Source: Bacteroidota bacterium (GTDB taxonomy: Bacteria > Bacteroidota > Ignavibacteria > Ignavibacteriales > Melioribacteraceae). From it: a stretch of 64,000 bases of DNA. Below the pieces are notes generated by a model. It searched no databases. It was given only the letters and a program-made list of their open reading frames with translations, and was not told where the DNA came from. Location of the stretch: contig JAHISP010000068.1 in the NCBI GenBank assembly GCA_018818165.1, positions 23,551 through 87,550 of the forward strand. The letters are read 5' to 3'. Of this stretch, positions 52,030-61,607 are shown piece by piece. Every line of letters starts with the position of its first letter. Positions within the stretch are counted from its first letter, which is position 1. Made by a program: the position numbers and the translations under genes.

Positions 52030-53220
52030 TTAATCGGGAACGGTTACTCTAAACAATATTGAGTTAGTTTTGGAAATGATTGAATAATCGCTCATAATGG
52101 ATGGAATTAAAACACTTTCACCTTTTTTAATTTGTAAATTGTCGCAAATTATTTCGCCTTCTGTTACAAAAATTATTTCAACTTTGTTGTTTGTTGAAAA
52201 ATCCAAATCGGTGTTGCTCAAGACTATTTTTTCAACACAAAATTCTTCTGCCGAGACTTTATATTCGGTTATGTTGCTGTCACAAATTTTTCCAATTAGC
52301 TCGGGTTTGCCAAATTGATAAGTTAAAATGTTCGCAAGCTGCTCAATATCCTTAAATTTTGGAGTTAAACCAGCGCGCACAACGTTATCGGAATTTGCCA
52401 TACATTCAACGATATTTCCTTTTAAATATGCGTGCGGAATGCCCGCTGGAGTATAAATTGCTTCGCCAGATTTAAGATTTACAACATTTAGGAAAAATAA
52501 AACGAACAATCCAATATCAATTCCGTATTGTTGGAAAAGGATAATAAATAATTCTTCATCTTCGGATTGTTCACTTATTAGCTCAATTTGGGCTTTTATT
52601 GATAAAATCGCATTTCGCAATTCGTTAACTTCCAACGATTTTTTCATCAAAGCTGTGAACAATTTTTTCAATCCATTCTGCGATTTATCTTTTGTAAACT
52701 CATTGAATTCTTCACTTCCAACAAAATTTATTAATTGTGGATAAAGCAGAAAATTAGCTTCAATTTCGTTTAAAGGACGAAATCCGACAAGAGCCTTTAG
52801 AAAATCGAGTGCAATTGCAACTTCTGGTTTGTGATTATCGTCTGGATAATTCTGAGAATCATTCTTATGCAATTGATCCGCTTGCAATTTATTTGGATGA
52901 GTCTGAATTGAAAGTGCTTGATTTGCAGAGAGAATTTTCAAAAGAAACGGCAATTTATTCCCAAATTTTTTAGCAACCTTTTCGCCCAAAATCTCTTTTG
53001 GACATTTCTCGATTATTGTTTCTAAATTTATCGCTTTTCCGTCCATCAATATTTCAGAACTAAGTTTTGGATGACTTCCAATCCAAACTTCAGCATAAGG
53101 CTTTTCCTCTGCTTCAAATCCTAATAATTTTGGAATAAAAGCATTTTTACCTTTTGTTCCCCACTCATAATTTTGGACGTAATTAACTAGTTTATATGGT
53201 TTTTGTTTTATCATTGTCAT
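52030..53220 (-). CDS. manA: Mannose-6-phosphate isomerase, class I
   Basis: 396 residues. Interconverts mannose-6-phosphate and fructose-6-phosphate with a Zn ion. Start YKLVNYVQNYEWGTKGKNAF, then the metal-binding LSIQTHPNKLQADQLH and GEAIYTPAGIPHAYLKGNIV with DNVVRAGLTPKFKDI match class I enzymes. The ATG at 53220 abuts the stop of the upstream lipoprotein gene; a second ATG lies at 53214. The AEC gene follows 1 base after its stop. Confidence 0.93.
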   Translation of the reverse strand: MTMIKQKPYKLVNYVQNYEWGTKGKNAFIPKLLGFEAEEKPYAEVWIGSHPKLSSEILMDGKAINLETIIEKCPKEILGEKVAKKFGNKLPFLLKILSANQALSIQTHPNKLQADQLHKNDSQNYPDDNHKPEVAIALDFLKALVGFRPLNEIEANFLLYPQLINFVGSEEFNEFTKDKSQNGLKKLFTALMKKSLEVNELRNAILSIKAQIELISEQSEDEELFIILFQQYGIDIGLFVLFFLNVVNLKSGEAIYTPAGIPHAYLKGNIVECMANSDNVVRAGLTPKFKDIEQLANILTYQFGKPELIGKICDSNITEYKVSAEEFCVEKIVLSNTDLDFSTNNKVEIIFVTEGEIICDNLQIKKGESVLIPSIMSDYSIISKTNSILFRVTVPD

Positions 53221-54018
53221 TTAATATTTATAATTTATTTTCAATCCAAAATCATTATTGTTAAAATCAACACAAGGTATTTTAAGATCAAGGTTATCAG
53301 AATTTTTATTCAAAAGTACAAATCCATTTATAGGATTTGAAAGAATATTTGCAATGTCATTTTCATAGAAACGGATTTCATGTCTGCCATGAGTAATAGT
53401 TTCGTCAACAGAAGTAACAAATTCAAAGTTAAGTTTAATGTTTTCTACTGTAAAAATAGAATCTGCGTCAAACCAGTCAAGTGTATCGGGGCATTTATAA
53501 ATATCACAAGCAAGCGTGTATTCACTTGCAACATCTCCAGAAAATAATCCACTTAAATAACTTACCAAATTATAGTTGCTGCCAAGTTTTGCGCCATCGG
53601 GTTGAAATTTTATTAGCGAAATATTTTGGTTTTTTCTAACAGCTCTAGCTTCATCAACCATATTGTAAATTATATACACATTCTGCTCAAGAATTTCATC
53701 TTTGGAAAGAGAAAGTTCTTTTTCAAATGAATTAATATTATAGCTGGTACTTTTAAAACGGATATAATATTCACTAGCTTTTAGATTAGGAAATTCAAAC
53801 ATTCCGTTTGCGTCAGCTTTTGCATAAACTCTTGAATTATTAGCTATATTATACAATTCAACAGTAGCACCAGCTCCTATAGTTCCATCAAAAAACAAAA
53901 CTGCACCAGTAATTGTAGAATTTGCTGGTACTGGTTCCGTTGAGTTTTCCTTACATCCTAATTGCATAACTATTAACAAAACAAATAGACAATAACTAAA
54001 TAGCCCAAATCTTCGCAT
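53221..54018 (-). CDS. Lipoprotein with carboxypeptidase-regulatory-like domain
   Basis: 265 residues. Lipobox VMQLGC with the lipidated Cys at about 22 after a hydrophobic segment. Residues about 35-110 (NSTITGAVLFFDGTIGAGAT, ADANGMFEFPNLKASEYYIR) are a carboxypeptidase-D-regulatory-like beta sandwich. The C-terminal half is not recognised. It heads the minus-strand group with manA and the AEC gene. Function unknown, cell-envelope associated by the lipobox. Confidence 0.78.
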   Translation of the reverse strand: MRRFGLFSYCLFVLLIVMQLGCKENSTEPVPANSTITGAVLFFDGTIGAGATVELYNIANNSRVYAKADANGMFEFPNLKASEYYIRFKSTSYNINSFEKELSLSKDEILEQNVYIIYNMVDEARAVRKNQNISLIKFQPDGAKLGSNYNLVSYLSGLFSGDVASEYTLACDIYKCPDTLDWFDADSIFTVENIKLNFEFVTSVDETITHGRHEIRFYENDIANILSNPINGFVLLNKNSDNLDLKIPCVDFNNNDFGLKINYKY

Positions 54019-54278
54019 ACTTTAGTAACTCCAATGATTCAACGCATTATTTTTTAAATGTAATATTCGTTGAAAATTTATAAATTATTTATAATGCTAA
54101 ATTAGTGAATATTTTGGAAAATATTTATGGATTTATATCAAGAAACTAAAGCAAACACAATGCAAATTTTACTTTATTATTTAGTGAGATTATCAAATAT
54201 TTTGCAATATTAATATTTTGAATAACACAAATACCTTGTATATTTATTCAAAATAAAAGTGAATTAATAAAATAGTAT

Positions 54279-54308
54279 TTGACATACTTTATTAAGATTT
54301 TATATATT
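54279..54308 (+). promoter_or_regulatory. trp operon promoter candidate
   Basis: TTGACA at 54279-54284 and TATATT at 54303-54308, 18 bases apart. A start site near 54315 would leave only a few bases before the trpL ATG at 54319, so the leader may be nearly leaderless. A better upstream start cannot be excluded. Confidence 0.6.
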
Positions 54309-54318
54309 GCATACCATA

Positions 54319-54390
54319 ATGAAAAACTTATTAAACATATCAACTTTAAACAAAAACAACAACTGGGCTTGGTGGCAGTTCATCCTATAA
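54319..54390 (+). CDS. trpL: Tryptophan leader peptide
   Basis: 23 residues. Starts MKNLL and has three Trp codons within four at 16-19 (NNNWAWWQF), ending at TAA 54388. It is too short for standard gene finding. Position, Trp codons and the pairing segments that follow make this the regulatory leader of the trp operon: ribosome stalling at the Trp codons when charged tRNA-Trp is scarce controls the terminator at 54428-54461. Confidence 0.93.
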   Translation: MKNLLNISTLNKNNNWAWWQFIL

Positions 54391-54461
54391 TTATATCGCT
54401 CAGTGAAAAATAGAAATAATAGATTTAAAAACCCTTCCTATCGCTGAGAAGGGTTTTTTTT
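54362..54461 (+). promoter_or_regulatory. Trp attenuator (pause, antiterminator and terminator hairpins)
   Basis: Segment 1 ACTGGGC (54362-54368, at the first Trp codon) can pair with segment 2 GCTCAGT (54398-54404). Segment 2 as CTCAGTGA (54399-54406) can instead pair with TCGCTGAG (54441-54448). Segments 3 and 4 form a terminator AAAACCCTTC (54428-54437) / GAAGGGTTTT (54448-54457), followed by T through 54461. The alternatives overlap as in classical attenuation. Pairings are read by eye, with one G-U pair each in the first two. Confidence 0.9.
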
Positions 54462-54474
54462 ATAAAATAATAGT

Positions 54475-54575
54475 TGCCATTCCGTGATGCTTCAACACGG
54501 AATCTAAGTAAGTTGCAGAGATTCCCGCTTAAAGATTGCCCCGAAAAAAACTTGGGACAGGCGGAAATGAAGAAA
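54475..54575. repeat. Dispersed repeat between attenuator and trpE
   Basis: Hairpin ATTCCGTG / CACGGAAT (54479-54503), then GAGATTCCCGCTTAAAG. Related to 45674-45760. It sits between the attenuator and trpE. Confidence 0.5.
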
Positions 54576-54594
54576 ATACTTTTGGAAAACAAAT

Positions 54595-56070
54595 ATGAAA
54601 AAAGAAGAATTTAAAATACTTGCAAATGAATTTAACGTAATTCCAGTTTATGAAAGAGTAACTGGCGATATGTTAACTCCAGTTCTTGCGTTTCTAAAAT
54701 TAAGAGAAAAAGAGAAGTTCTGTTTTTTGCTTGAATCGGTTGAAGGAATTGGCAGACTTGCGAGATATTCGTTTATAGGAAAAGATCCGCATAAAATAAT
54801 TTCCAACCGAAATAGAAAGCTGAAAATCTATTCAAACAATAATGATGAAGTTTTGGATGAAAATCTTTTTGATTATCTGAAAACAGAAATTGCTTCGTAT
54901 AAATTTCCTATTATTGAAGATTTACCCGATTTTACTGGTGGAATTGTTGGCTACATCGGTTACGAAAACATATCTTTAATTGAAGATAAACTCAAATTTG
55001 ATAATCACGAAAACTCCGAAACTCCAGATTCAATTCTTGGAATTTTTAACACAATAATTGCGTTTGACCATTACAAACATCAATTATTAATTATTTCAAA
55101 TGTACATTTAAATGGCAATTCTGATTTGGATGTGGAGTTTGAAATAGCAAAACAAAAAATTGCGAAAGTAAAAGCAGAATTAACAACTCCAATAAGTTAT
55201 AAATCAGATTTTAGTTTTGAGCTTGAAGAAGATAATGATTTTAATTCATCCAAATTTTTTGATGTTGTTGAAAAAGCAAAACAAAATATTTACAACGGTG
55301 ATGTTTTTCAGTTGGTTTTATCCAAACGATTTACTGCCGATTATAAAGGTGATTTGCTAAATCTTTATCGTGCATTAAGAATTATAAATCCCTCGCCATA
55401 TATGTACTTTATGGAATTGCCCGAAGAAATTACTGTAGTTGGAACTTCACCAGAAGATTTGATAAAAGTGCAAAATAGAAAAGCAAGTATTCTGCCCATT
55501 GCCGGAACACGCAAGCGTGGTAATACTAATGAAAAAGATTTAATGTTAGAAAAAGAATTACTCGCTGATCCAAAAGAACTTGCAGAACATATTATGCTTG
55601 TCGATTTAGCCCGAAACGATTTGGGCAGAGTTTGCAAGTTTAAAACTATCGACATAAAAGATTACATGAACATACATCGTTTCTCGCATGTAATGCATAT
55701 TGTTTCAAGAGTTGAAGGTGAATTGGAAGAAGATAAAGATTCAATAGATGCATTCAAAGCTGCATTTCCGGCTGGAACTGTTTCAGGTGCGCCTAAAATT
55801 AGAGCAATGGAATTAATTAACGAATACGAAAATAGTTTGCGTAATATTTATGCTGGAGCAGTTGGATATATCGATTTTCGCGGAAATCTTGATATGTGTA
55901 TTGCAATCCGTACTCTTTTTGCAATTAAAAATAAAATTCACTGGCAAGCTGGTGCTGGAATTGTAGCTGATAGTAAACCAGAATTGGAGTTGAAAGAAAT
56001 AAATAATAAAGCCGCAGTACTTTTGAAAGCTTTAGAGTATGCAGGAGAAATTGATGAACCAAATAGATAA
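54595..56070 (+). CDS. trpE: Anthranilate synthase component I
   Basis: 491 residues. Chorismate plus ammonia to anthranilate, first step of tryptophan synthesis. LLES at 45-48 (FCFLLESVEGIGRLARYSFI) is the tryptophan feedback site. Catalytic region: FQLVLSKRF, ILPIAGTRKRGNTNEKDL, LVDLARNDLGRVCKF, FPAGTVSGAPKIRAMELINE and WQAGAGIVADSKPELE, all intact. trpG overlaps its end by 17 bases, with AGGAG at 56043-56047 serving it. Confidence 0.97.
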   Translation: MKKEEFKILANEFNVIPVYERVTGDMLTPVLAFLKLREKEKFCFLLESVEGIGRLARYSFIGKDPHKIISNRNRKLKIYSNNNDEVLDENLFDYLKTEIASYKFPIIEDLPDFTGGIVGYIGYENISLIEDKLKFDNHENSETPDSILGIFNTIIAFDHYKHQLLIISNVHLNGNSDLDVEFEIAKQKIAKVKAELTTPISYKSDFSFELEEDNDFNSSKFFDVVEKAKQNIYNGDVFQLVLSKRFTADYKGDLLNLYRALRIINPSPYMYFMELPEEITVVGTSPEDLIKVQNRKASILPIAGTRKRGNTNEKDLMLEKELLADPKELAEHIMLVDLARNDLGRVCKFKTIDIKDYMNIHRFSHVMHIVSRVEGELEEDKDSIDAFKAAFPAGTVSGAPKIRAMELINEYENSLRNIYAGAVGYIDFRGNLDMCIAIRTLFAIKNKIHWQAGAGIVADSKPELELKEINNKAAVLLKALEYAGEIDEPNR

Positions 56071-56647
56071 ATTGAGTGAATTAAGAATTTTAGTGATTGA
56101 TAACTACGATTCATTTACGTTTAATCTTGTGCAGCTTATTGGAAAGTTTACACAAAATATTATTGTAAAACGAAATGATAAAATTACTTTAGAAGAGATT
56201 GCTGAAATAAATCCAGATAAAATTGTAATTTCACCTGGACCTGGAAGACCTTCGGATTCTGGAATTTCAATTGATATTCTTAAAACAATTGGCAAACAAA
56301 CTCCAGTATTAGGCGTGTGCCTTGGGCATCAAGCAATTGGTGAAGTTTTTGGAGCTAAAGTTGTAAATGCTCCAGTGTTAATGCACGGAAAGTCCTCCGA
56401 AGTTGAACATAATGGAACTGGAATTTTCAAGGATGTAAATCCTAATTTCAATGCTGGAAGGTATCATTCGTTGGTTGTAAGTTCAGATTCCATTCCAGAC
56501 GATTTAGAAATAACATCCTTGACAAAGGATAAAATAATAATGGGAATTAAACATAAAAAGTATCCAATTGAAGGAATTCAATTCCACCCAGAATCAATAT
56601 TAACTCCAGAAGGTGAAACAATAATTAAAAACTGGTTAGAACAATGA
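56054..56647 (+). CDS. trpG: Anthranilate synthase component II (glutamine amidotransferase)
   Basis: 197 residues from ATG 56054, with AGGAG 6 bases upstream; a longer start at 56039 is rejected. Triad: Cys89 in LGVCLGHQAIGE, with IQFHPESILTPEG. The start LRILVIDNYDSFTFNLVQLI and ISPGPGRPSDSGIS are typical. It supplies ammonia from glutamine to TrpE. The stop overlaps the trpD ATG by 4 bases. Confidence 0.96.
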   Translation: MNQIDKLSELRILVIDNYDSFTFNLVQLIGKFTQNIIVKRNDKITLEEIAEINPDKIVISPGPGRPSDSGISIDILKTIGKQTPVLGVCLGHQAIGEVFGAKVVNAPVLMHGKSSEVEHNGTGIFKDVNPNFNAGRYHSLVVSSDSIPDDLEITSLTKDKIIMGIKHKKYPIEGIQFHPESILTPEGETIIKNWLEQ

Positions 56648-57657
56648 TTAAAACAACATTAAATAAACTGTTCGAAAAAGAAGATTTAACATTTTTGGAA
56701 GCCGAAGAAATTGCTAATTTGTTGATGAATGGCAAAGTTAACGGTTCGCAGACTGCATCTTTATTGACTGCATTGCGTATTAAAGGTGAAACCGCCAATG
56801 AAATTGCGGGATTTGCGAATGCTATGAGAAATAATGGAGTGAAAATACTCCACAATTCCAAAAACCTAATTGATGTTTGCGGCACAGGCGGTGACAATTC
56901 GGGTTCATTCAATATTTCTACCGCTGCTGCTTTTGTGGTTGCCGGAGCTGGTGTAAATGTAGCAAAGCATGGTAATCGTTCAATAACTAGTATAAGTGGC
57001 AGCTCCGACGTTCTAAAGGAACTTGGAGTTAATATTGAACTTACTCCTGAACAATCTAAAAAAGCTTTAGAAGAAATTGGAATTACTTTTTTGTTCGCTC
57101 CAATTTATCATCCAGCAATGAAGAACGTTGCTCCAATCCGTTTGGAATTGGGATTTAAAACTATATTTAATGTACTTGGACCGCTTACAAATCCAGCAAG
57201 TACAACAAAGCAAATGATTGGTACATTCAATTACGATATTGCTTTTAAAATGGCAGAAGCTGCAAAGATTTTAAAGATGGAAAGAGTAGCATTTGTTTGT
57301 ACAAATAATCAATATGATGAAATTACACTTACAGAAAGCTCGCAAATTGTTGAAGTTAACGGTGATAAACCAATTACAGTTAGTGAAATAAATGCAGAGA
57401 CATTTAACTTCCCAAAAATTGTTTTGGGTGATATTAAAGGTGGAACACCGCTTGAAAATGGTAAAATTATATTGGACATTTTTAATAACCAAAGTTCTGT
57501 TTCTCAATTTAATGTTGTAATTGCAAATGCCGCGCTGGCTCTTTATACTTCTGGCAAGTATTCTACTTTATCGGAAGCACAGCAAGCTGCTGAAGATTCT
57601 ATTAAATCTGGCAACGCTTTGGAAAAATTAAATGCATTAATAGATTTTGGTAAATAA
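56644..57657 (+). CDS. trpD: Anthranilate phosphoribosyltransferase
   Basis: 337 residues. Transfers phosphoribose from PRPP to anthranilate. CGTGGDNSGSFNISTAAAFV is the PRPP loop, and AGVNVAKHGNRSITSISGSS, MKNVAPIRLELGFKTIFNVL and GPLTNPASTTKQMIG all match. It overlaps trpG by 4 bases and precedes trpC by 2. Length is normal. Confidence 0.97.
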   Translation: MIKTTLNKLFEKEDLTFLEAEEIANLLMNGKVNGSQTASLLTALRIKGETANEIAGFANAMRNNGVKILHNSKNLIDVCGTGGDNSGSFNISTAAAFVVAGAGVNVAKHGNRSITSISGSSDVLKELGVNIELTPEQSKKALEEIGITFLFAPIYHPAMKNVAPIRLELGFKTIFNVLGPLTNPASTTKQMIGTFNYDIAFKMAEAAKILKMERVAFVCTNNQYDEITLTESSQIVEVNGDKPITVSEINAETFNFPKIVLGDIKGGTPLENGKIILDIFNNQSSVSQFNVVIANAALALYTSGKYSTLSEAQQAAEDSIKSGNALEKLNALIDFGK

Positions 57658-57659
57658 TA

Positions 57660-58451
57660 ATGATTGATATTTTAGCTCAAATAGTTGAAGTGAAAATTGA
57701 GGAAGTGAAAAAGCTTAAACGCGATTTTACCATTTCTCGATTTTCTGATTCTGAATATTACTCAAGTGAATGCTTAAACTTTGAAAAAGCTTTGCGAAAA
57801 AAGGAAGCTATTTCTATAATTGCTGAGATTAAAAAAGCATCGCCATCAAAGGGCATTATACGCAAGGATTTTAATCCACTCAAAATTGCTGATATTTATA
57901 TGGAAAATAATGTTGATGCAATTTCTGTTTTAACAGACGAACAGTTTTTTCAAGGAAATATTTCTTATTTGAATGAAATAGCAAAATATAAATCCGTTCC
58001 ACTTTTACGAAAAGATTTTATCATAGATGAATATCAAGTTTTTGAAGCCAAAGCAAATGGAGCCGATGCAATTCTTCTTATCTCTGAAATTTTATCCGAA
58101 AGCCAGATTGAAGAATTAAGCAAAGCGTCATTTGAGCTTGGCATGAAAGTCCTTTTGGAATTGCATAATGAAAATCAACTTCCAAAAATTGATTTTTCAC
58201 TCAACAAAATTATTGGAATAAATAACAGAGATTTAACAAATTTTGCAACTGATTTGAACACGACTTTAAAAATCAGCGAACAAATTTCGGCAAATGTCAT
58301 TTTCGTCTCAGAATCTGGAATAAGTGAACAAAGGAATTTTGACTTTTTGAAAGACACTAAAACAAATGCTGTACTTATTGGCGAACATTTTATGAAAGCA
58401 GAAAACATTGCCGATTCGGTGAAAAAGATACAAGAATATTGTTACTATTAA
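57660..58451 (+). CDS. trpC: Indole-3-glycerol phosphate synthase
   Basis: 263 residues. TIM barrel with IIAEIKKASPSKGIIRKDFN, ADIYMENNVDAISVLTDEQF, LLRKDFIIDEYQVFEAKANG, GINNRDLTNFATDLNTTLKI and VSESGI, all signature motifs. It acts on carboxyphenylaminodeoxyribulose phosphate. It is a single-function protein, with trpF separate downstream beyond a repeat gap of 266 bases. Confidence 0.96.
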   Translation: MIDILAQIVEVKIEEVKKLKRDFTISRFSDSEYYSSECLNFEKALRKKEAISIIAEIKKASPSKGIIRKDFNPLKIADIYMENNVDAISVLTDEQFFQGNISYLNEIAKYKSVPLLRKDFIIDEYQVFEAKANGADAILLISEILSESQIEELSKASFELGMKVLLELHNENQLPKIDFSLNKIIGINNRDLTNFATDLNTTLKISEQISANVIFVSESGISEQRNFDFLKDTKTNAVLIGEHFMKAENIADSVKKIQEYCYY

Positions 58452-58463
58452 TAAATGTAAAAT

Positions 58464-58496
58464 AAACCTCCGAGATTTTAAATACCTCGGAGGTTT
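58464..58496. terminator. Hairpin after trpC
   Basis: AAACCTCCGAG / CTCGGAGGTTT, a perfect 11-base stem with an 11-base loop, 12 bases after the trpC stop. It could reduce expression of the downstream genes, as no long U run follows. Confidence 0.5.
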
Positions 58497-58514
58497 GGAA
58501 TAATTGCAAAAAAA

Positions 58515-58698
58515 CAGTCATTGAAAGGAGTTCGTCTTTTTGAACTACAAAGCAATCTGTTTAATTTTGGAATGATTTTGAAGCGAAACTAACTTTTGTA
58601 GATTGCTTCTCCCGATAAATCGGGTTCGCAATGACACACAAAAAACAGTCATTGCGAGGAGTTCGTACTTTGAACGACGAAGCAATCTATTAAATTAT
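58515..58698. repeat. Dispersed TCATTGCGA repeat inside the trp operon
   Basis: AGTCATTGAAAGGAGTTCG ... AAGCAATCTG, then an inverted AGATTGCTTCTCCCG ... TCGCAATGAC and a direct CAGTCATTGCGAGGAGTTCG ... GAAGCAATCTATT. It separates trpC from trpF by 266 bases. Confidence 0.75.
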
Positions 58699-58717
58699 GA
58701 AACTTTTTGAGATATAA

Positions 58718-59332
58718 ATGAAAATAAAAATCTGTGGAATTACACGAATTGAAGACGCTCAACAATGCGCTAATCTTGGAGCTGATGCAATTGGATTCAT
58801 CTTTTATCCAAAAAGTAAACGTCATATTGCACCAGAAAATGCAAAAAGTATTTCCCTTTCGCTTCCTCCTTTTGTTCACAAAATTGGAGTATTTGTAAAT
58901 GAAGAAATTGACGAAGTAAACAGAATTGCATGTTTAGTAAAACTCACTGCTGTTCAATTACATGGCAACGAATCACTTGAATATATTTCACAAATCAATT
59001 ATCCCGTTATAAAAAGTTTTGGAATTGATGGAGATTTTGATTTTTCCGTTTTAGCAGAGTTTAACAATTGTGGAATTATCTTGGATGTAAAAGACACAAT
59101 AAATTTTGGCGGTACCGGAAAACAATTCGATTGGAATTTAATTCCAAAAAATATTCGAAACAAAATAATAATCGCTGGTGGAGTTGGCATAAACAACATT
59201 GAGGAAATTCACACTAATATAAATCCTTATGGAATTGATATTTCATCTTCCGTTGAAGTTGAGCCTGGCATTAAGGATAAAGACAAACTTGAAAAACTTT
59301 TTGAAAAATATAATGAATTAAGGAAAATATAA
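58718..59332 (+). CDS. trpF: Phosphoribosylanthranilate isomerase
   Basis: 204 residues. Amadori rearrangement of phosphoribosylanthranilate. Start MKIKICGITRIEDAQQCANL, then IGFIFYPKSKRHIAP, VGVFVNEE, LTAVQLHGNES and IIAGGVGINNIEEIH with the SSSVEVEPGIKDKDKL tail are typical. It starts 20 bases past the repeat and its stop shares one base with the ATG of the DAHP synthase gene. Confidence 0.95.
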   Translation: MKIKICGITRIEDAQQCANLGADAIGFIFYPKSKRHIAPENAKSISLSLPPFVHKIGVFVNEEIDEVNRIACLVKLTAVQLHGNESLEYISQINYPVIKSFGIDGDFDFSVLAEFNNCGIILDVKDTINFGGTGKQFDWNLIPKNIRNKIIIAGGVGINNIEEIHTNINPYGIDISSSVEVEPGIKDKDKLEKLFEKYNELRKI

Positions 59333-60348
59333 TGTTAATACTGTTAAATCTTGATGCATCTAGACAAGATATAGAAGCTATAAAACGCAAAGTAATTGGT
59401 TACAACTGTCAGCCGCACGAAATTCCAGGCGAATCAAACTTGGCAATTGGAATTACCGGTCCAACTCATAAACTGGTTGAGGATGAATATCGCTTTATGA
59501 ATTCGGTAATTGAAGTTGTTCGCGTTAGTAAAAAATATAAACTTGTTAGCCGCCAAATGAAAAAGAATGATACTGTTGTTAAAACTAAATTTGGAGACAT
59601 TGGCGGAAAGGAGCTCACAATTATTGCTGGACCTTGTTCAGTGGAAAGCAGAGACCAATTATTTAGAATTGCTGAAAGCTTATCGCAGCTTGGAGTAAAA
59701 TTTCTGCGTGGTGGTGCTTATAAACCACGAAGCAGTCCATATGCCTTCCGTGGATTAGGCGAAGAAGGATTAAGATTGCTGGATGATGTTAAAAAAGAAT
59801 TTGGAATGGGCATTGTAACTGAAGTTCTTAGCGCAGATACTATTCCACTAGTTGCAGAAGTTGCTGATATTATTCAAATTGGTGCACGTAACATGCAAAA
59901 TTTTATTCTTCTTGATGAAGTTGGAAAAATAAACACTCCAATTTTATTGAAAAGAGGTTTAGCTGCAACTGTTGAGGATTTACTTTTAAGTGCTGAATAT
60001 ATTTTGGCTCAAGGAAATTTTAACGTAATTCTTTGCGAACGTGGAATAAGAACTTTTGAAACTTCAACACGCAATACTCTTGATTTAAACGCAATTCCAG
60101 TAATCAAAAAAAACTCACATCTTCCAATATTGGTTGACCCTTCTCATGGAATTGGGATAAGAGATAAAGTGCCTCCAATGGCTTTGGCTGGAATTGTAGC
60201 AGGTTCCGATGGAATTATTATTGAAGTTCATAACGATCCAGATAACGCATTATCAGATGGCGTGCAAACGATTACTCCAGAACAAATGTCAATCTTAATT
60301 AATAAAATTAAAGCAATAGCGCCAATTGTAGATAGGGAGCTAAATTAA
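59332..60348 (+). CDS. aroF: 3-deoxy-7-phosphoheptulonate (DAHP) synthase, AroF/Thermotoga-like type
   Basis: 338 residues, with an N-terminal ferredoxin-like regulatory domain (about 1-75) and the synthase barrel from about 90: [95 protein letters not shown] and [15 protein letters not shown]. This is the single-domain-plus-FL type found in Thermotoga. It makes the first shikimate intermediate from phosphoenolpyruvate and erythrose-4-phosphate. Within the trp operon it would supply chorismate when tryptophan is needed. Confidence 0.95.
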   Translation: MLILLNLDASRQDIEAIKRKVIGYNCQPHEIPGESNLAIGITGPTHKLVEDEYRFMNSVIEVVRVSKKYKLVSRQMKKNDTVVKTKFGDIGGKELTIIAGPCSVESRDQLFRIAESLSQLGVKFLRGGAYKPRSSPYAFRGLGEEGLRLLDDVKKEFGMGIVTEVLSADTIPLVAEVADIIQIGARNMQNFILLDEVGKINTPILLKRGLAATVEDLLLSAEYILAQGNFNVILCERGIRTFETSTRNTLDLNAIPVIKKNSHLPILVDPSHGIGIRDKVPPMALAGIVAGSDGIIIEVHNDPDNALSDGVQTITPEQMSILINKIKAIAPIVDRELN

Positions 60349-60349
60349 A

Positions 60350-61552
60350 ATGGAACAACATACAATATACAATCAGCCTTCAACAGCGGGTAAATTCGGA
60401 GATTTCGGAGGTAGATTTGTACCAGAAACTTTAATGTCCGCTCTTCATGAATTAGAAGAAACATATAATTCTGTAAAATCAGACCCAGATTTTTTGGCAG
60501 AATTAAACGACTTGCAAAAGAATTATAATGGAAGAGAAACTCCGTTAACTTTTGCAAATAGGTTAACCGATCACTATGGCAAAGGTAAAATATATCTAAA
60601 ACGTGAGGACTTAAACCATACTGGTGCTCATAAAATGAATAACACTCTCGGACAAATTCTGCTTGCCAAACGACTTGGAAAAACTCGCATTATTGCCGAA
60701 ACTGGCGCTGGTCAACATGGCGTAGCCACAGCAACCGTTTGCGCAAAATTTGGTCTGGAATGTACAGTTTATATGGGCGAAGTTGATATTGAACGACAAG
60801 AGATGAATGTGTTTAGAATGAAAATGCTCGGGGCTAAAGTTGTTCCAGTTACTTCTGGAAGTAAGACTCTTAAAGATGCTACAAATGAAGCAATTCGCGA
60901 TTGGGTTACAAATGTTGAAAACACGCACTATATCATCGGCTCGGTTGTTGGTCCTCATCCATACCCAATGATTGTGCGTGATTTCCAATCAATTATTGGT
61001 GAAGAAACTAAAACTCAAATAAATAATTTTGAAGGAAGAAATCCTGATTATATTATAGCCTGCGTTGGCGGTGGTTCAAATGCTATTGGAATTTTTTATC
61101 CGTTTATTAATAATCCAGAAGTTAAACTTATTGGAATTGAAGCCGGTGGTTATGGCATTGATACTGACATGCATTGCGCAACGTTAACACTTGGCAGACC
61201 GGGAGTTTTTCAAGGGATGAATACTTATCTTTTGCAGGATAGTGAAGGACAAATTAGTGAGGTTCATTCCATTTCCGCTGGTTTGGATTATCCTGGTGTT
61301 GGTCCAGAACATAGTTTCTTGAAGGAGTTAAATCGTGTTCAATATTCTTCAATAACTGATGATGAAGCACTTGATGCAGCATTACAACTTTCCAGACTTG
61401 AAGGAATTCTTCCAGCTTTGGAATCATCGCACGCACTTGCTCATTTGGAATATTTAATGCCAAATACGAATAAAGATGATATAGTTGTAATAAACCTTAG
61501 CGGACGCGGCGATAAGGATTTGAATACATTTATTAATAAAATTAAATTTTAA
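60350..61552 (+). CDS. trpB: Tryptophan synthase beta subunit
   Basis: 400 residues. PLP lysine K95 in [18 protein letters not shown], phosphate loop [11 protein letters not shown], and [45 protein letters not shown] and [10 protein letters not shown] are all present. Condenses indole and serine. It lies 1 base after aroF. trpA is split off by a flavin-reductase-like gene and repeats. Confidence 0.97.
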   Translation: MEQHTIYNQPSTAGKFGDFGGRFVPETLMSALHELEETYNSVKSDPDFLAELNDLQKNYNGRETPLTFANRLTDHYGKGKIYLKREDLNHTGAHKMNNTLGQILLAKRLGKTRIIAETGAGQHGVATATVCAKFGLECTVYMGEVDIERQEMNVFRMKMLGAKVVPVTSGSKTLKDATNEAIRDWVTNVENTHYIIGSVVGPHPYPMIVRDFQSIIGEETKTQINNFEGRNPDYIIACVGGGSNAIGIFYPFINNPEVKLIGIEAGGYGIDTDMHCATLTLGRPGVFQGMNTYLLQDSEGQISEVHSISAGLDYPGVGPEHSFLKELNRVQYSSITDDEALDAALQLSRLEGILPALESSHALAHLEYLMPNTNKDDIVVINLSGRGDKDLNTFINKIKF

Positions 61553-61559
61553 CTCTCTT

Positions 61560-61595
61560 AAGTCCCCTCTCGAGAGGGGATTTAGGAGTGTGTTC
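61560..61595. repeat. CCCCTCTCGAGAGGGG palindromic repeat after trpB
   Basis: TCCCCTCTCGAGAGGGGA (61563-61580) is a perfect 18-base palindrome followed by TTTAGGAGTGTGT. The same unit recurs at 62083-62125 and in the right-end array. Confidence 0.8.
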
Positions 61596-61607
61596 AATAA
61601 AAACAAT

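Larger units (their letters stand above)
54019..54594. other. Trp operon control region and divergent promoter gap
   Basis: 576 bases between the divergent lipoprotein and trpE genes. It contains the trp promoter, trpL and attenuator, and the repeat at 54475-54570. 54019-54270 is AT-rich, with no gene seen. Confidence 0.7.

Noticed and set aside
54319..54461. T-box riboswitch upstream of trpE
   Set aside because: There is no specifier loop or T-box sequence, while a short Trp-rich leader peptide with the alternative stems explains the region.
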